Positions 1 through 12,159 are shown, counted from the stretch's first letter. The stretch: 64,000 nucleotides of DNA from Brachynemurus nebulosus (GCA_035578155.1 JAPWDM010000035.1:1985001-2049000); one strand, 5' to 3'. Notes: generated by a model from the sequence alone, not told the origin. Numbers and translations are program-made.

Positions 1-794
1 GTCGACGTTACTCTGATTAAGATCATGTGGATGTCTCCCATGTAAAGGCTTCCGAATCCATTGCTGAATTTTGTCCTCCTTCGTGACCAAACGGCAAAAA
101 CTATCTGGCATTTCTGTGTGTGAGAGGTTTAATGGTGTGTATGCCTTGTCGACTTGGATTATTGCATTGTGTAAGTGTGATGTGTGTGTTTTGGTGTAAA
201 AGTATTCTCGCAAGTTATGAACCTGTTTATTATGCGTGTTCCTTATGTCTATAAGACCTCGACCCCCTTCGGCTCTTGGCAGCGTCAATCGTTCTATCGC
301 TGCTTTGGGATGATGAATTCTGTATTTGGTCATAAGGACGCGGGTCTTGATCTCGATGTTTGTCAAGTCCGTAGGCGTCCATTTGATTACCCCAAATGAG
401 TATGTTAGCACCGGAACTGCGTAGGTGTTAATTGCTTTGATGGTTTTTTTTCCATCAAGGTGGGTGCTCAGTAATCTCCGTACACGCGTTAGATATTGCT
501 GCATCAGGTGTTGTTTTACAGCGCTGTGATCTATACGTTCGTCCTGATTGAATCCGAGATACCGGTACGACTCTCCCTCGTCCATGGGCTGCATAACAGA
601 CTCTGGTTCGAGTTCGAATGCGACCGCATCTCGTTTTCCTCCAGAACGACATTGTGTTCGACATTTATCGATTCCGAACTCCATACAGAGGTCTCGCGAA
701 ACCTCGTTGCAGCTGCTGTAATTGATGTTTAGTAGCTGCATAGATCTTAATATCATCCATGTACATTAGATGTGAAATGGTATGGCGCGAATTT
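1..794 (-). pseudogene. R4/Dong-clade retrotransposon fragment, decayed
   Basis: Internal fragment of the same non-LTR retrotransposon family as the long copy at 42605-46302. Bases 1-95 match 44076-44170 and bases 413-794 match the stretch from 44173 to about 44550 of that copy. On the minus strand it encodes the end of the reverse transcriptase, including the catalytic YMDD box near 755, and the linker towards the endonuclease. Between 95 and 413 it keeps about 315 bp that the long copy has lost, encoding a conserved-looking segment with the motifs YSFG and EGGRGL. It has its own small deletions (for example 11 bp near 708) and frameshifts, so no full frame survives. The window edge cuts it at base 1, and homology stops near 794 just after the YMDD region. 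Non-functional. Confidence 0.85.
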
Positions 795-1368
795 AAATAA
801 GTCCAATAACTTCCAAAAAAAAGAAGGTAATGAGCTCCAGTTATACAGAGTGCCCAAAATGGACGTTCCGTGGAGTGAATTGAGATTGTTAATAGTATAT
901 TGTGCAATAAGGGCGGCAAATTTTCAGTTACCCACGAGAGCGAAGTTGGGCAATCGACAATCCTGCACGAGTTGAACATACTATTTTTAGTTACGAGTTT
1001 CATATACTTTTTAGTCCAATTTTTCAATTGAAAAAGCTAGACTTATACAGCCTATACGATAAGAACGGGACGAGGCTAGAGTAGGGGCTCTATCCGTTTT
1101 CGTTTAATAGCACGAATTTTGAAGTCAGGCGGGGAGTAGCATAAGAAAAAGGTAGATCATAATTCATGAATTTTTCAAGCACATCCAATCGCAATTTTAC
1201 ATATGACGCTCCGCCTGACTTAAAAATTAGTGGTATTAATTATTTTTAGAGAATTTCGAAAACTCTAAATTCAGGTATTACAGCAGGTGTCATGACGCAA
1301 CCTCCGGCGGAGACCATAACAGAAATATGTTTTGGGGTCCCTAGAATACGAAAATGATATTCACTAAA

Positions 1369-1371
<3 letters not shown>
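795..1371. other. Non-coding; foldback MITE and repeat-end fragment
   Basis: No gene is seen. Bases 893-990 are a short foldback repeat whose ends read ATAGTATATTGTGCAATAAG and its imperfect complement; related copies lie at 39083-39190 and 39818-39958. Bases 1031-1102 match the left end of the composite repeat family at 28697 and 54976 (TTATACAGCCTATACGATAAG, then TATCCGTTTTCG) and a minus-strand fragment at 40725-40816. Confidence 0.6.

Positions 1372-1440
<69 letters not shown>
1372..1440. repeat. (TA)n microsatellite
   Basis: Uninterrupted TA dinucleotides, about 69 bp. Any reading frame through it is a Tyr-Ile artefact. Confidence 0.95.
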
Positions 1441-1443
<3 letters not shown>

Positions 1444-2120
1444 GCCACGATAACTTTCGAACGAAACGTTTAATGCTTATGAAATTTCGTATGGAGACTC
1501 GATTTTGATCTGGCTTGGCTAAGTTCTTTAGCCAAACACATCGGATGCCCAGAAGTAGGTTTTCTGGCCATTTTTTATCATTCGATCCTATCATTAGATG
1601 GTTCGATTTTTACATCGTTAAAAAGCCAAAAAAATAAAATTATGAAGAAAATATTCTTATAATTTTCTTTCTATTTTAAGTATTTTTCGCGAAAATGTAA
1701 ATTCCCACTTTTGTATTAGTTTTCTTTCTTTGTTAGTCTAAAAAGTAATTTATATTTAAGTCTCAGTTCTTTATGAAATATAAAAATATTTCATTTTTTT
1801 TTTTAAAGAATTTTGTGAGAACAAGTGAAATCTATTCACATACATGGATTATAATACACATACATATACATAGTTTTGTTTCTCATTTATTGCATTATAA
1901 TTAGCATAGTGCTGTCTCAAGTTGAAAAATGAAAATTAAGCAGATTTTCTAAGCTTATGTAATTGAAGATTTTTTTTTTATTGAATTTTTAAATAAATAA
2001 GAAACTGAACATTATGTTATGATATAATATTATTAAATATGAAACAAAACAACATAATATACGTATGTATGCGCGGAAAAAAATTTTGAATCGATTTTGA
2101 AAATTTTTTCACTAATAATT
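1441..2120. other. AT-rich non-coding DNA
   Basis: No gene or clear repeat. The last ~60 bases (CGATTTTGAAAATTTTTTCAC near 2090) look like a degenerate unit end of the satellite at 2675-3530. This suggests that the MITE at 2121-2674 inserted into the satellite array. Confidence 0.5.
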
Positions 2121-2674
2121 ACACAGGTCAACATTTGATCTACGCAGGAACGCCGGAAGCGGTCAGTTGCTCCTAGAGTTTTTGGGGTCGCTGATTACGA
2201 TGAAGGGGTTGGCTAACCTCCATCACGTCAGGTTCAAGGTCATTTGAAGGTCAAGTGGAGAAAAAACCTTTAAAAAAAAAAGGAAAAAAATCATACCTAT
2301 TTTTTAATGTTAGCGAATCGAAATAAGGGGTTGGTTAACCTGCATGAGGTCAGTTTCGAGGTCATTTGGAGCTCAAGTGGGGATTTTTATCAGATTTTTT
2401 AAAAGGTTTTTTCTCCATTTGACCTTCAAATGACCTTGAACCTGACCTGATGGAGGTTAGCCGACCCCTTATTTCGATTCGCTGACCTCGAAAATATAGG
2501 TATGATTTTTTTCAGATTTTTTAAAAGGTTTTTTCTCCACTTGACCTTTAAATGACCTTGAACCTGACGTGATGGAGGTTAGCCAACCCCTTCATCGTAA
2601 TCAGCGACCCCAAAAACCCTAGGAGCAGCTGACCGCTTCCGGCGTTCCTGCGTAGATCAAATGTTGACCTGTGT
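2121..2674. repeat. Palindromic MITE, 554 bp
   Basis: Inverted repeat with near-identical arms starting ACACAGGTCAACATTTGATC and running through the blocks GCCGGAAGCGGTCAG and CCTCCATCACGTCAGG to the mirrored end TTGACCTGTGT. The middle contains a further inverted, degenerate copy of the inner arm (GGTTAGCC/GACCTTGAACCTGA words). No coding sequence. It behaves like a foldback MITE sitting in the satellite array. Confidence 0.8.
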
Positions 2675-3530
2675 TATTAACGTTAAAAAATTAAAAAATT
2701 TTAAATGGATTTAAGGTATTTTATGTGAGGTCAAGGTTTTCGGGACCTAAAAAGGCCAAAAATTAATTAACCAATCGATTTTATAATTTTTTCACAGTTA
2801 GTAAGTTAAAGTATTTGAATTAATTAATTAAATGATGTCCGCAAAAACCTTACGGACTGCCATAAGTTATATGAGATCCCTAGAACCCTTTTCTTACTGT
2901 TAGAGTACTAGAGTTGTATGAGTTTCGCCAGGGTTTATTGATCCCATAATTGTAAAAAATAAACTAAACGACAAATTTTGAAAATTTTTTCACTGTTACA
3001 GAGCTAAACTATTTTAGATAAATATAGAATACATTATGTAAGTTCCGTTAGGGTCCATAGGACCCAAAAGTGTCAAAAATAAACTAACTGACCGATTTTG
3101 AAAATTTTTTCACTGCTACAGAGCTAAACTATTTTAGATAAATATAGATTATGTTATGTAAGGTCTGCGAGGGTCCATAGGATCCAAAAGTGTCAAAAAT
3201 AAACTAACTGACCGATTTTGAAATTTTTTCACTGTTACAGAGCTAAACTATTATAGATAAATATCGATTACGTTATATAAGGTCCGCCAGGGTCCATAGA
3301 ACCCAAAAGTGTCAAAAATAAACTATTTGATGGATTTTGAAAATTTTTTCACTGTTACAGAGCTAAACTATTTTAGATAAATATAGATTATGTTATGTAA
3401 GGTCTGCCAGGGTCCATAGGATTCAAAAGTGTCAAAAATAAACTAACTGACCGATTTTGAAATTTTTTCACTGTTACAGAGCTAAACTGTTTTAGATAAA
3501 TATATGTTACGTTATGTAAGGTCCAGATAT
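2675..3530. repeat. ~119-bp tandem satellite
   Basis: Five clear units anchored by the word GAGCTAAACTATTTTAGATA at about 3002, 3122, 3241, 3361 and 3480, giving a period near 119-120 bp. Each unit carries AGGGTCCATAGGA, AAGTGTCAAAAATAAACTAA and a CGATTTTGAAAATTTTTTCAC end. More degenerate units extend left to about 2690. No open frame. Confidence 0.85.
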
Positions 3531-3607
3531 AGGTACAGGTTGTGTTATCTGAGATCCACAACTGTCCTGCGGATGCAAATGCGGCGTAGAATGCTACACA
3601 ACGGGTT

Positions 3608-3611
<4 letters not shown>

Positions 3612-3692
<81 letters not shown>
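3612..3692. repeat. (TA)n microsatellite
   Basis: About 80 bp of pure TA/AT, ending in TATTTATTTATATAA. Confidence 0.95.
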
Positions 3693-3697
<5 letters not shown>

Positions 3698-6639
3698 TTA
3701 TTTATATAATAATATATATAAATTTTCAGGCATTCAGTTTTTCCAGCCATGACGCACCCGGAAAAAAATTCTGAAAAAATTATATGTTGTATGAATCGTA
3801 GTAAGAAGCTGATAAAAAATTTTGGTAATTATACGTATCTAAACTATTTTAGAATGATACAGATTGTTGCATGAGATTCGCCAGTGTCCAATTATATATT
3901 TATCCAATCTCCGTATCAGGAAGTTTAATCCACCGTTTGATAGAATTAATTTTTAACACAACAATTGAAAAGATTTTTTCCAACAATAAGATTTATTGTT
4001 TTCGCTAAAGTTGCAAACAAAATTGTGATTGAAAAAAATGTCGCGGTCTTTTATAGCAGAAAAATAGCATCATGACGACAATTGTCACACTTAGGGAATT
4101 TCCTTATGTGGCTATACAGGTTAAAATCTGTCTAATTGTATCATAGTTTTGCATATTAGACAGGAATCTTCGCTATTAATATCAGTCGACACCTTCTAAT
4201 GACGTCAGCATAAAGCACAGATAATTTTAAACCTGTTTCAGGCGAAATGCTGAATCTAGGTACAAAGTTCGCTAGTATTCAGACTAGCAACACCATCTAG
4301 TAGCGAAATTTGAATTTATATATAGAACACGAAGTTAATTCTAGCACGAATAAGCAGCGCTATCTCTTCATAAAATTATGAATTTAGGTTCTGAATTCGA
4401 TTTTTATTCGGATTAGAAGCGCCATCTATTATTGAAACTTGGAATTTACAGAGTTCGAAGGGGGCTGCGCCATCTATTGACAATTCTTCAAATTTTCGTA
4501 TAGGGTTGGCTAGTATCCAAACTAGCAATGCCATCTAGTAATCAAAGTTTGAATTTACAGAGTTCAAAGATGGCTGCGCCATTTATTAGCGAAATTTTGA
4601 ATTCTTAGGTTAAGCTAAGTTCGCTTAGGTTCCGTCAAGTTAGACCAAATTCCGTTAGGTCGCGTTAGCCCAAATTTCGTTAGGTGTCGTTAGGTTAGAC
4701 CAAATTTCGTTGGGTTTCGTTGAGTTGCCACCCGACAGAACACGCATAGGCGAGGTCACTCAAAAAATCGGTAGGAGGGAAGGAGGTTCCAGCATCGGCC
4801 AATCCTTACTACTAGTGCTTACTAGCCATTATAGTGATAATTGCTTAAAAGAAGCGAAGTATTCCAAATTTCATGCATTTAGCTGGAATATTTTCAAAAA
4901 TTTCATTGTCCAAAAATCCTAATTTTGCGCACTCACCGACTGCTTTGCAATTTGGAACAAAAATAGTGTTCAAAGTAATAATTACATACTAAGAAAATAA
5001 AAAATCATTGAAAATCAACTAATTTTTCAAGTCATTAAAGAATTTTTTAAATTAGATATTGTCAGAAAATTATGTTTAGAATAATTAGATCAACATAAAG
5101 TAGATCAAAAATATGTTATAATATAAATAGATTTGAGCGTTACTTTATGGTATTCCATATTTGTAAATAATAAACAAATATTTTACTTCGCAAAAATATG
5201 ACTTTTATTTTGAAACTGTGACAATATTGTTTCGAACCGTCAGTTCATTTTCAAACAGAATTCTGTCTGACTATCTTTTATCTAAGTAAGCGATGTTTTA
5301 CATACAGGCACATATCCAGCTGTACAAAAAATAACCCATTACACGCATGTATAATAAAAATAACAAAGCCTACTAAGGTAAAAGACCCGATAATTGACCC
5401 TGGCCCAGTTTCTGACGTTTTCAACTTCTTTATAAATTAATAAAAAAAACTATATTTTAAATACGAAAAAAAATAAATTCTTAATTTAAAGTAATTTATT
5501 CTGTGCCTAATGAATAGCAATTGAAAAAGTATAGAATATATTAACTAAATAAAAAAAATTTTTAAGTTTAAAATGTGTGTAAATGCTATTTTTTAGTTAT
5601 TTTCTAAATGGTTTAGTTTAGAAGATACCTCATTTTGATCTGTGCAATATTCACCATGTAAGTATGAAAATTTAATTAAAAATATATGAGCAGGTTAATA
5701 TTTGTTTAAAATTTATTTTAAAATATTTATAAAATACCTTAGAATGATTTTTATTATTGAAATATGGGGGTCAATATTACTAGGCTCAATTCTAAAGATA
5801 TGACCCAGTTTTTCATCCTAAAATTCTAACCTAAAACAAGCGAGGTTACCTGTTTATTGACATGTGAATAAAATGTAAAAATAGTTATTTTAAATTAATT
5901 TTTGTTACTTATTTTGTTATTTATAGTTATCTTCGATTAGTTTTTGTTATTTTTCATAACGTAGTGACAAGTTAACATTAAACATTTATTTTTATCAACA
6001 AAAATTATTATTAAGATACAATTATTGTTAAAATAATGTCAATTTCGTTAGTATTTAAATTATTACAACAGGAAGTTTTAGCTGAATAATATTTTTGTAA
6101 CAAAATTTTTATGACAAAATTAATTTTTTTTCTTTTTTCATAAGTTAATCATAATTAAATTTAAGGATCAGAAACTATGCCACTGTCAGGGTCAGAAACT
6201 GTCACATGAGAAATTTTGAGAGTCAGAAACTGGGTCCTTTTTGTCAATTTTTAAAACATTAATTTAAATTATTAATTCAATTCAAATAATTATTTTACGT
6301 ATATGACTTTATTTTGAAAGCCATAAACTAGTTGATAAAATTATTAATTGTCTCTTAAGTTGAAACTTATATTTATTACTGTCGTTTAACCTCAGCCGTC
6401 ACTCTTAAAAGGTCAGAAACTGAGCCACTTACCTTACACTTTTATTAATTCTTATAATTATTATATATTATACAGTGATATACATGATACATATTATATT
6501 AGAATCTGTACAAAAATTTTACCTAGCAACTGAATGTTGACGTTTGTTTTTAATAAATTTCAAATACTACATAATTTAAATGTATTGGTATTTGTAGATT
6601 TATACCAAATTTTTATCGTTTATTGTGAATTTCAAAGTC
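3693..6639. other. AT-rich non-coding DNA with minor repeats
   Basis: No gene found. At 4605-4730 there is a degenerate patch rich in GTTAGGT/CGTTAGG words. Bases 5127-5265 are one copy of a repeat whose relative at 48708-48840 is followed by its own inverted copy. Near 6410 the phrase GGTCAGAAACTGAG recurs from 6165 and 6230, a weak local repetition. Open frames here are short and have no protein-like features. Confidence 0.5.
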
Positions 6640-6795
6640 GTAGATAAAGTATAGTACGTAACTCGGTTGTAAGGCATATTATACACTCGCGCAATTACGC
6701 ACTCGCCGCTGCGTGGCTCTTGCGTAACTTTTTCGCTCGTGTGTAATATGCAACTTACAACCTCAATCACGTAATATACTATTGCATAATTATTA
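6640..6795. repeat. Foldback MITE, ~155 bp
   Basis: Imperfect hairpin: the left part with GTACGTAACTCGGTTGTAAG and ATATTATACACTCGCG is mirrored by TGTGTAATATGCAACTTACA and TCACGTAATATAC. It is more GC-rich than its surroundings. Confidence 0.65.
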
Positions 6796-7654
6796 TTATA
6801 CAAATTTTAAAATTGCCTTAATTATTCATATTATTGCAGATGGTTAAAAAATTACTCAACCAATGTTAATAAAATTTTTATGGGACTATCTGGAGAGCTT
6901 TATCTAGTAACCCCCAAAAAAATGGTGTAAATTAACCCAGAAGTGTGGGGAAAATCGGTGTGAAATACATTAAAAAAAAACATACGGGTTAAATTGAGAA
7001 CCTCTTCGTTTTGGAAGTCGGTTAAAAATATAAAACTCAAGTGCAATACGGTAAGACAATTTAACGAATAAAAGAAATTATTATAACTCACATTATTATT
7101 TAATACATTGTTACTATGGTTCTGAAGTAAATTAGATTTAATATACAAATTTTTGTTTCGTTTTTATCCTGTTTGCCGACAATTAAATAACCAATGAAAT
7201 GTTTTGTACCATTTTTTCGCTGTAAAAATCTGTCTTTACTTTTTTCCATGGTGAAAGTGAAAAAACTACAATATTTTCTTATGGGACTTGATACACATCA
7301 GTTAAATTGTTAATAAAATTTTCTATGAAATGCTAAAGTGTAGCTTTCAACTTTTCACCAACAGTTTTATGAAAATATTAACTTAATTTTTGTAGCAACA
7401 TCATAAATTACCATTTAAAGTTTCCCTATGTGCAATTTTGAAGTAAACAATCATAATAATTATACTCTACTCGTATATTAACATTACAATTATCTAATGT
7501 GTAATTTTGAAATGAACGCACTGAACTTAAAATATGTCTACAACTGTGTTAGCAATTGTGTTATTTTATTTTTTGTTATAAATATCGGATTCGTTCATCA
7601 TTATTGATTATTTTGAGTTAGGTGTCAATTAAATACGTAACAAAGGACTTTAAA
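6796..7654. other. AT-rich non-coding DNA with one transposon end
   Basis: No gene. At about 7425-7532 lies a solitary end, in inverted orientation, of the Tc1/mariner-like element at 8316: the words TGTGTAATTTTGAAATGAAC and GCACTG finish at 7532, with the subterminal TATGTGCAATTTTGAAGT about 80 bp inside. Confidence 0.5.
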
Positions 7655-8201
7655 CAGGCATATTTTTATGTCAACATTGAAGTTCACGATTTTGATAGCT
7701 TCTGAACGCGCGGGTGTGAGCGAAACATAGCGCAACGTGATGAGCGTTGCGTGGAGCATAAGGCGAGCAAAAGATGACACTTGAATTTTTTGAATTATGA
7801 ACTCGCTTTGAATTGTGATTAAATTTATTGCATTGACCTGTTGTTTGTTTAGGAGTTGCTCACTGTCTTTTATTGTCTAATATCCAAAATTCTGTGCTCA
7901 TTGTAATTACTGAAAATGGATGAGTTTCTGGAAAGACATGCACAACCGCTAACGCAAAGTTCCAGTGAGAGTAATGAAACAAAAGTAAAGAAAACTCGGA
8001 TTTACTGTTATTGAAAATATGCCGCAGTTATTTGTTTTGAAATTTTATCAAGCGAAAGTAATAAACCATCACATTAATGTAATCTTTAATTAACGTTTTC
8101 TTTATTAAATATTATAGGTATATTGAACTAGAGTGGTTTTAATGTTAAAGTAACTGCGTCCCCTTAAAAAGGCTTCGCGACCCACAGATTGAAAAACCCT
8201 G
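7655..8201 (+). mobile_element. hAT-like non-autonomous element with transposase N-terminus
   Basis: The right end reads TTCGCGACCCACAGATTGAA then AAACCCTG, a classic hAT-type inverted end (CAGGGTTTTTCAAYCTGTGGGTCGCG in reverse, recalled family form). The left end is proposed at CAGGCATATTTTTATGTC. Both ends are flanked by CTTTAAA (7648-7654 and 8202-8208), compatible with an eroded 8-bp target duplication. Inside, an ATG at 7916 opens 32 codons beginning MDEFLERHAQPL and containing KVKKTR, which resembles the start of ZBED-type hAT transposases before a stop. The rest of the transposase is absent, so this is an internally deleted derivative. The left boundary is the weakest point. Confidence 0.5.
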
Positions 8202-8315
8202 CTTTAAAGCACTGTGATAAGTGTATTTGGTACTAAGCATAATGAATTTGAAATAAATCTAGTAATAAACGTAATGTACGCTGATACACAAAGTATGCAT
8301 CATTACAGTAATATA

Positions 8316-8802
8316 CAGTGCGTTCATTTCAAGATTACACATTGCATAATATAATATAGTATATGACTGCCCACTTCAAAATTACACATAGGGAAAATTT
8401 CAATGGTAATTTATAGTGTTCCTATGGAAATTCAATTATTATTTTCTTAAAAGTATTGGTGTTCAGTTGAAAATTACACATTAGTATTACTGAATAGCAA
8501 ATTTTATTGAATAATTTATTTAAGAAACAAAAATTAACAAATTATTGTTGTTTATAGAGATATTTGCCGTGAAAACGAGCCAATATTCCTCTTGCCTTAA
8601 AGTACCACACACATTTTTTTCATTTTCCATTTTTCCTTCATTTGAAGTTTAATAATTGATACCTATGTTTTACTTTTAATTGCAAATGATTTATTTTAAA
8701 ATATTCTGACAAAATTTTAAAAAAAAAGAAGTGTTATTATTAATTTCCCTAGAAACACTATCTCTTGGATTTCCTATGTGTAATCTTCTACTGGACGCAC
8801 TG
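8316..8802. mobile_element. Tc1/mariner-like MITE, 487 bp
   Basis: The terminal repeats are CAGTGCGTTCATTTCAAGAT and, from the other end, CAGTGCGTCCAGTAGAAGAT, both followed by TACACA. Each end is flanked by TA (8314-8315 and 8803-8804), the target duplication of Tc1/mariner elements. A second subterminal copy (TTCAAAATTACACATAGG) lies near 8380. No transposase is encoded. Confidence 0.7.
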
Positions 8803-9450
8803 TATAATTAATTAATACTGTTAATGGCTAGGTACGAAAACTAACAATATGTTCTATTGTTTTAAAGGTAAGTTTGAAAACGAAACAGAAATAAACAAAT
8901 CTCTTTATGTGATTACAACTTTTATGAAACTAAAATAAATCTCCTGGAAAATATACACTGGCGTGCAAGTCTTTGGATACTGTTGTTTTTGAGTCTACTG
9001 TAAGCATTGTAAACATTGTACCGAGAGCATTGTAATCGCTTTTGTGAGATGGAAAACTTGTGGAGTTTTCTAAACAATTTTGGTTCTGTGTCGGTCTATC
9101 GGTCGGTCTATGTCTCAAAGAAACTTTCCACGGCGTGTAACCCGGAGCCGTGCGACCGATCTTGATGAAATTTCGTAAATTAATTGTAATCAGAGCAATG
9201 GCTAGAGTAAACGTTAATTCCATTAAATGTTAATATCTTACTATTCGTCTAATTTCGCTCAGTTTATGAAGGTACTTTCTTGTGGGCTAGACCATATATG
9301 ATCATCTATATATTTCATTGCAATCACTTCTGTTTTTCAATTTTTTTTCTTGTTACTATGAAAAAAAGTATTGAATCTTAATTTTAAAATTATTTGAAAA
9401 AAGATGCGTTCAAAATAAAAATATCACTTTTGATACTTAAAACTAAATAT
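8803..9450. other. AT-rich non-coding DNA
   Basis: No gene seen. The 9060-9190 stretch (CGGTCGGTCTATGTCTC, then CGATCTTGATGAAATTTCG) looks like a dispersed insect repeat, family not identified. Confidence 0.4.
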
Positions 9451-9486
9451 GAATATTAGTAGATAGGCTAGGCCGATTCTGTGACA

Positions 9487-10451
9487 CAGTAAAACCTCAA
9501 TTATCCGGACTACTTTTTTGACGATGTTAAGAACCGTGTAGTTTGGGGTCCTACTGTACCTAGTGTATGAATTGACCTTTGACCCGGCACGTACAGAGTA
9601 CATGTATTTAAAATTTGTTGTTGACATTTGACCCCAACACTCGCTCATACTGTTGGCCTTGAAATTCCAAACACATGAGTCATCACCAGCAACCAAATTA
9701 ATTTATCTTAACCCATTATGCATCATCACTATTTTCGTCACAATTTAGTTTTGTGTTAACCCATTACCCGCCATAGTTTTTGAATGCAAACCTAACGCAT
9801 GCGCAGACTAAATTTAAGTACACGACGCATGCGCAGACTGAATTTTAGGGTACAATTTGATAGATGGGGTACACTACCGCATCAAAAATATGGGGAATAC
9901 CCTAATTCGGGGGTGGCCCCAAACTTTTGACACCGTACTGTACTTAAATTTTTGGTACACTACCGTGTCAAAAGTGTGGACCCCCCTGGTCAAAAAGGTA
10001 TCCGATCACTTTTTGAAACGTACTGTACGTGCAAACCTTGACCCCAACACGCGCTTGCCTTAATTACGTCATCTTAAACGAACTATTACGTTAAAAAATG
10101 TGGGGAATACCCTAACATAAAGGGGTGACCCCAAACTTTTGACGCCGTACTGTACTTAAATTTTTGGTACACTACCGTGTCAAAAGTGCGGGCCCCCCTG
10201 ACCAAAAAGGTGTCCGATCACTTGTTGAAGCGTACTGTACGTGCAAACCTTGACCCCAACACGCGCTTGCCTTAATTGCGTCATTTTAAACGAAAGGTAC
10301 ATTACCAAGTCAAAAATGTGGGGAATACCCTAACCCAAGGGGTGGCCGCTAAATTTTGCGGGGCACTGTACCAAGCGCTAGATTTTAAAACCAGACTCCG
10401 GGGTCCAGATTTCTGACCGCTACTGTACTGCCGGAAATCGAGTGTTAACTG
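9487..10451 (+). mobile_element. pogo/Tigger-like non-autonomous repeat (left arm copy)
   Basis: The left end CAGTAAAACCTCAATTATCC resembles pogo/Tigger-type terminal repeats (recalled family). The right end, read in reverse, is CAGTTAACACTCGATTTCC, an imperfect match, followed by TA. Inside is a ~212-bp tandem duplication (AAACTTTTGACACCGTACTG at 9921, AAACTTTTGACGCCGTACTG at 10133) with GTACTGTACG words. It contains no transposase. A third copy at 62798-63727 shares the additional outer 30-40 bp (TTAGTAGATAGGCTA), so the true family may extend to the palindrome boundary. Confidence 0.7.
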
Positions 10452-11591
10452 TACCTTATGGGGATTTTTGGTATATTTAACCTTGGAAAATTCCAGGAAT
10501 TTTTATCAGTTTTAAAATAAACAAACAACTAATAATTAAATGTTTATTTTAGCTGAATTATGATCATATGACTCATATATGGAGTTTTTTTGGTATAAGA
10601 AAGATGACGTCATGGAATATTAATGAGTTAAAAAATTGTTTAGTAAAAAATATCACCCATTGTAGGCCTCAAGCAAGAAATTATTTTTATCAGTTTTAAT
10701 ACTTTAACATTTAACCTACAGTGACCAATTTTTTAGTTAACTAACAAAAATTCTTGAAATTTTAACAAGTTACAAAAAATATTACTTCTTATGGTGCACA
10801 ACACTTTTGAATTTGACTGTAGCACAAAACTGTTTCTATATCAAACGAAAATTATCTGAAATAATTCAGTATGTACATATGTATAGACTCTATATATTAA
10901 AAATATTTTATGTATACACTCTGTATATTGAGAATAAGAAAGAAAATTTGTATATAATTTTAATTTTTATGAATGCTAGTAAACGAATTGTATAGCCATT
11001 TATGAATAAGTATTAAATCTAATTATAAAATAATTTATAAATATTGCAAAAAATTTGTTTAATCAGCAAAATCAATGTATATCATTTTAATACTGATACA
11101 TATTTATATTAGGGTATAATAGTATTGTATTTAACATTTTTAAACAGAATAAAAGTTCAATTTTTGGTTTTAAATTACTATAAACACGTCGCTTAATATA
11201 AAAATGATAACAGCATTGAGTTTTACTAAATTTTTAAGTCTGTAAAATCAAAATTTTTATAGACTAGAACATTTTGAATTTGATACTTTATCAATCATTA
11301 ACATATATATAATATCATGTATATATAACTGGTGTATATTTAGTATTTTTAATAAATATTTTAGTATACAGGGTGTATCATGAAATATGCTTTTCAATTA
11401 GAATAATAAATTTCATAAGATTTTTGTTAATACTCTTATTGGTTAACGAAAGAAACTTTTTCTGTAAAAAATAGGGGAATTCAGGGTAATAATAAAATAA
11501 AACGCACATATTTTTCTTTTTTTTTTAAATTTTATTTATAGAATATGTATACAAAAAATTAAATTGCTTAAATGTATATATTACTAAAAAT
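10452..11591. other. AT-rich non-coding part of left arm
   Basis: Mirrored exactly by 17179-18319. No convincing gene: the only longer frame (10807-10995) has no ATG start and is low-complexity. It contains repeated TATA/CTGTATA words around 10870-10940 and 11300-11380. Confidence 0.6.
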
Positions 11592-12066
11592 CTATTTATT
11601 TTCCATATAAAATTTTTTTAAAAGAATACAGTTTTCTAATGAGCAAATTTTATCTGAATGGATCATACAGCGTCTTGAATAATATTCATCTCGCAGATTG
11701 GAAATCTTCGGTACATCAAATATTTCTTCCAAATTCAAAATCCACGGCTGGTTTTCGGTACCATCAAACAAATTTGAAATCCATTTCTTCTTTTCACCGC
11801 CCTTGAAACTTCTTTAATATAGGTTTCAATATGGAATGAAGTTTTTTGTACGGAATAAATCCATATGACCAAGGTATCCCATGCCAATTTCGGCAAAGCC
11901 AACGTGCAGCAACCCGTTCATATTTCTTCGGCAACTCGTTGAAATCAAACGGTGCGTCGAATATAAGATGTAATATTTCATCCGAATTTTCCGCAACGAT
12001 ACCAACTTCATTAAAATAAAATTGGCTGTTAGCTCCTTGATAGCCTTGTATGTCAAGAAACGCCAT
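11592..12066 (-). pseudogene. Exonuclease-like gene, frameshifted (left arm)
   Basis: Mirror copy of 16704-17178 with the same +1 frameshift. The first frame (90 codons, 12066 down to 11794) starts MAFLDIQGY, a beta-strand with an acidic residue like the first motif of RNase H-fold or DEDD exonucleases, followed by KYERVAARWLCRNWHGIPW at residues 48-66. After residue 86 the reading continues in another frame with KGGEKKKW and a Cys/His cluster (CMIHSDKICSLEN), stopping at 11592. From memory, multicopy insect proteins of unknown function share this layout, often near mobile elements; I cannot confirm this by search. The total would be about 157 residues if unbroken. The core promoter upstream (12086-12118) is intact. 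Confidence 0.7.
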
Positions 12067-12085
12067 TTTTTATCGCCGCCGTAGA

Positions 12086-12118
12086 ACTGAATTTACTCAC
12101 ACAATCCACAACTTTATA
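12086..12118 (-). promoter_or_regulatory. Core promoter of left exonuclease-like gene
   Basis: On the minus strand TATAAA (12118-12113) lies 30 bp before the A of TCAGT (12090-12086), the arthropod initiator. The 5' leader would be 22 nt. Exact mirror of 16652-16684. TATA plus CAGT is also the standard baculovirus early-promoter pattern. Confidence 0.7.
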
Positions 12119-12159
12119 TAAAATAATTAAAATTGGTGAGGATAGTTAATTTGTGGGAT

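Noticed and set aside
1364..1594. Frames through TA and ATT microsatellites (Tyr-Ile and Tyr runs)
   Set aside because: Microsatellite artefacts, also at 28732-29121 and 46139-46363.
4605..4730. Interstitial telomere repeat (TTAGG)n
   Set aside because: GTTAGGT words are present but irregularly spaced and embedded in other sequence; no uninterrupted TTAGG run. The same applies to the CCTAA words at 56575-56885.
10807..10995. 62-codon frame mirrored in both arms
   Set aside because: Starts at TTG, low-complexity AT-rich composition, no motif; duplicated only because the arm is duplicated.
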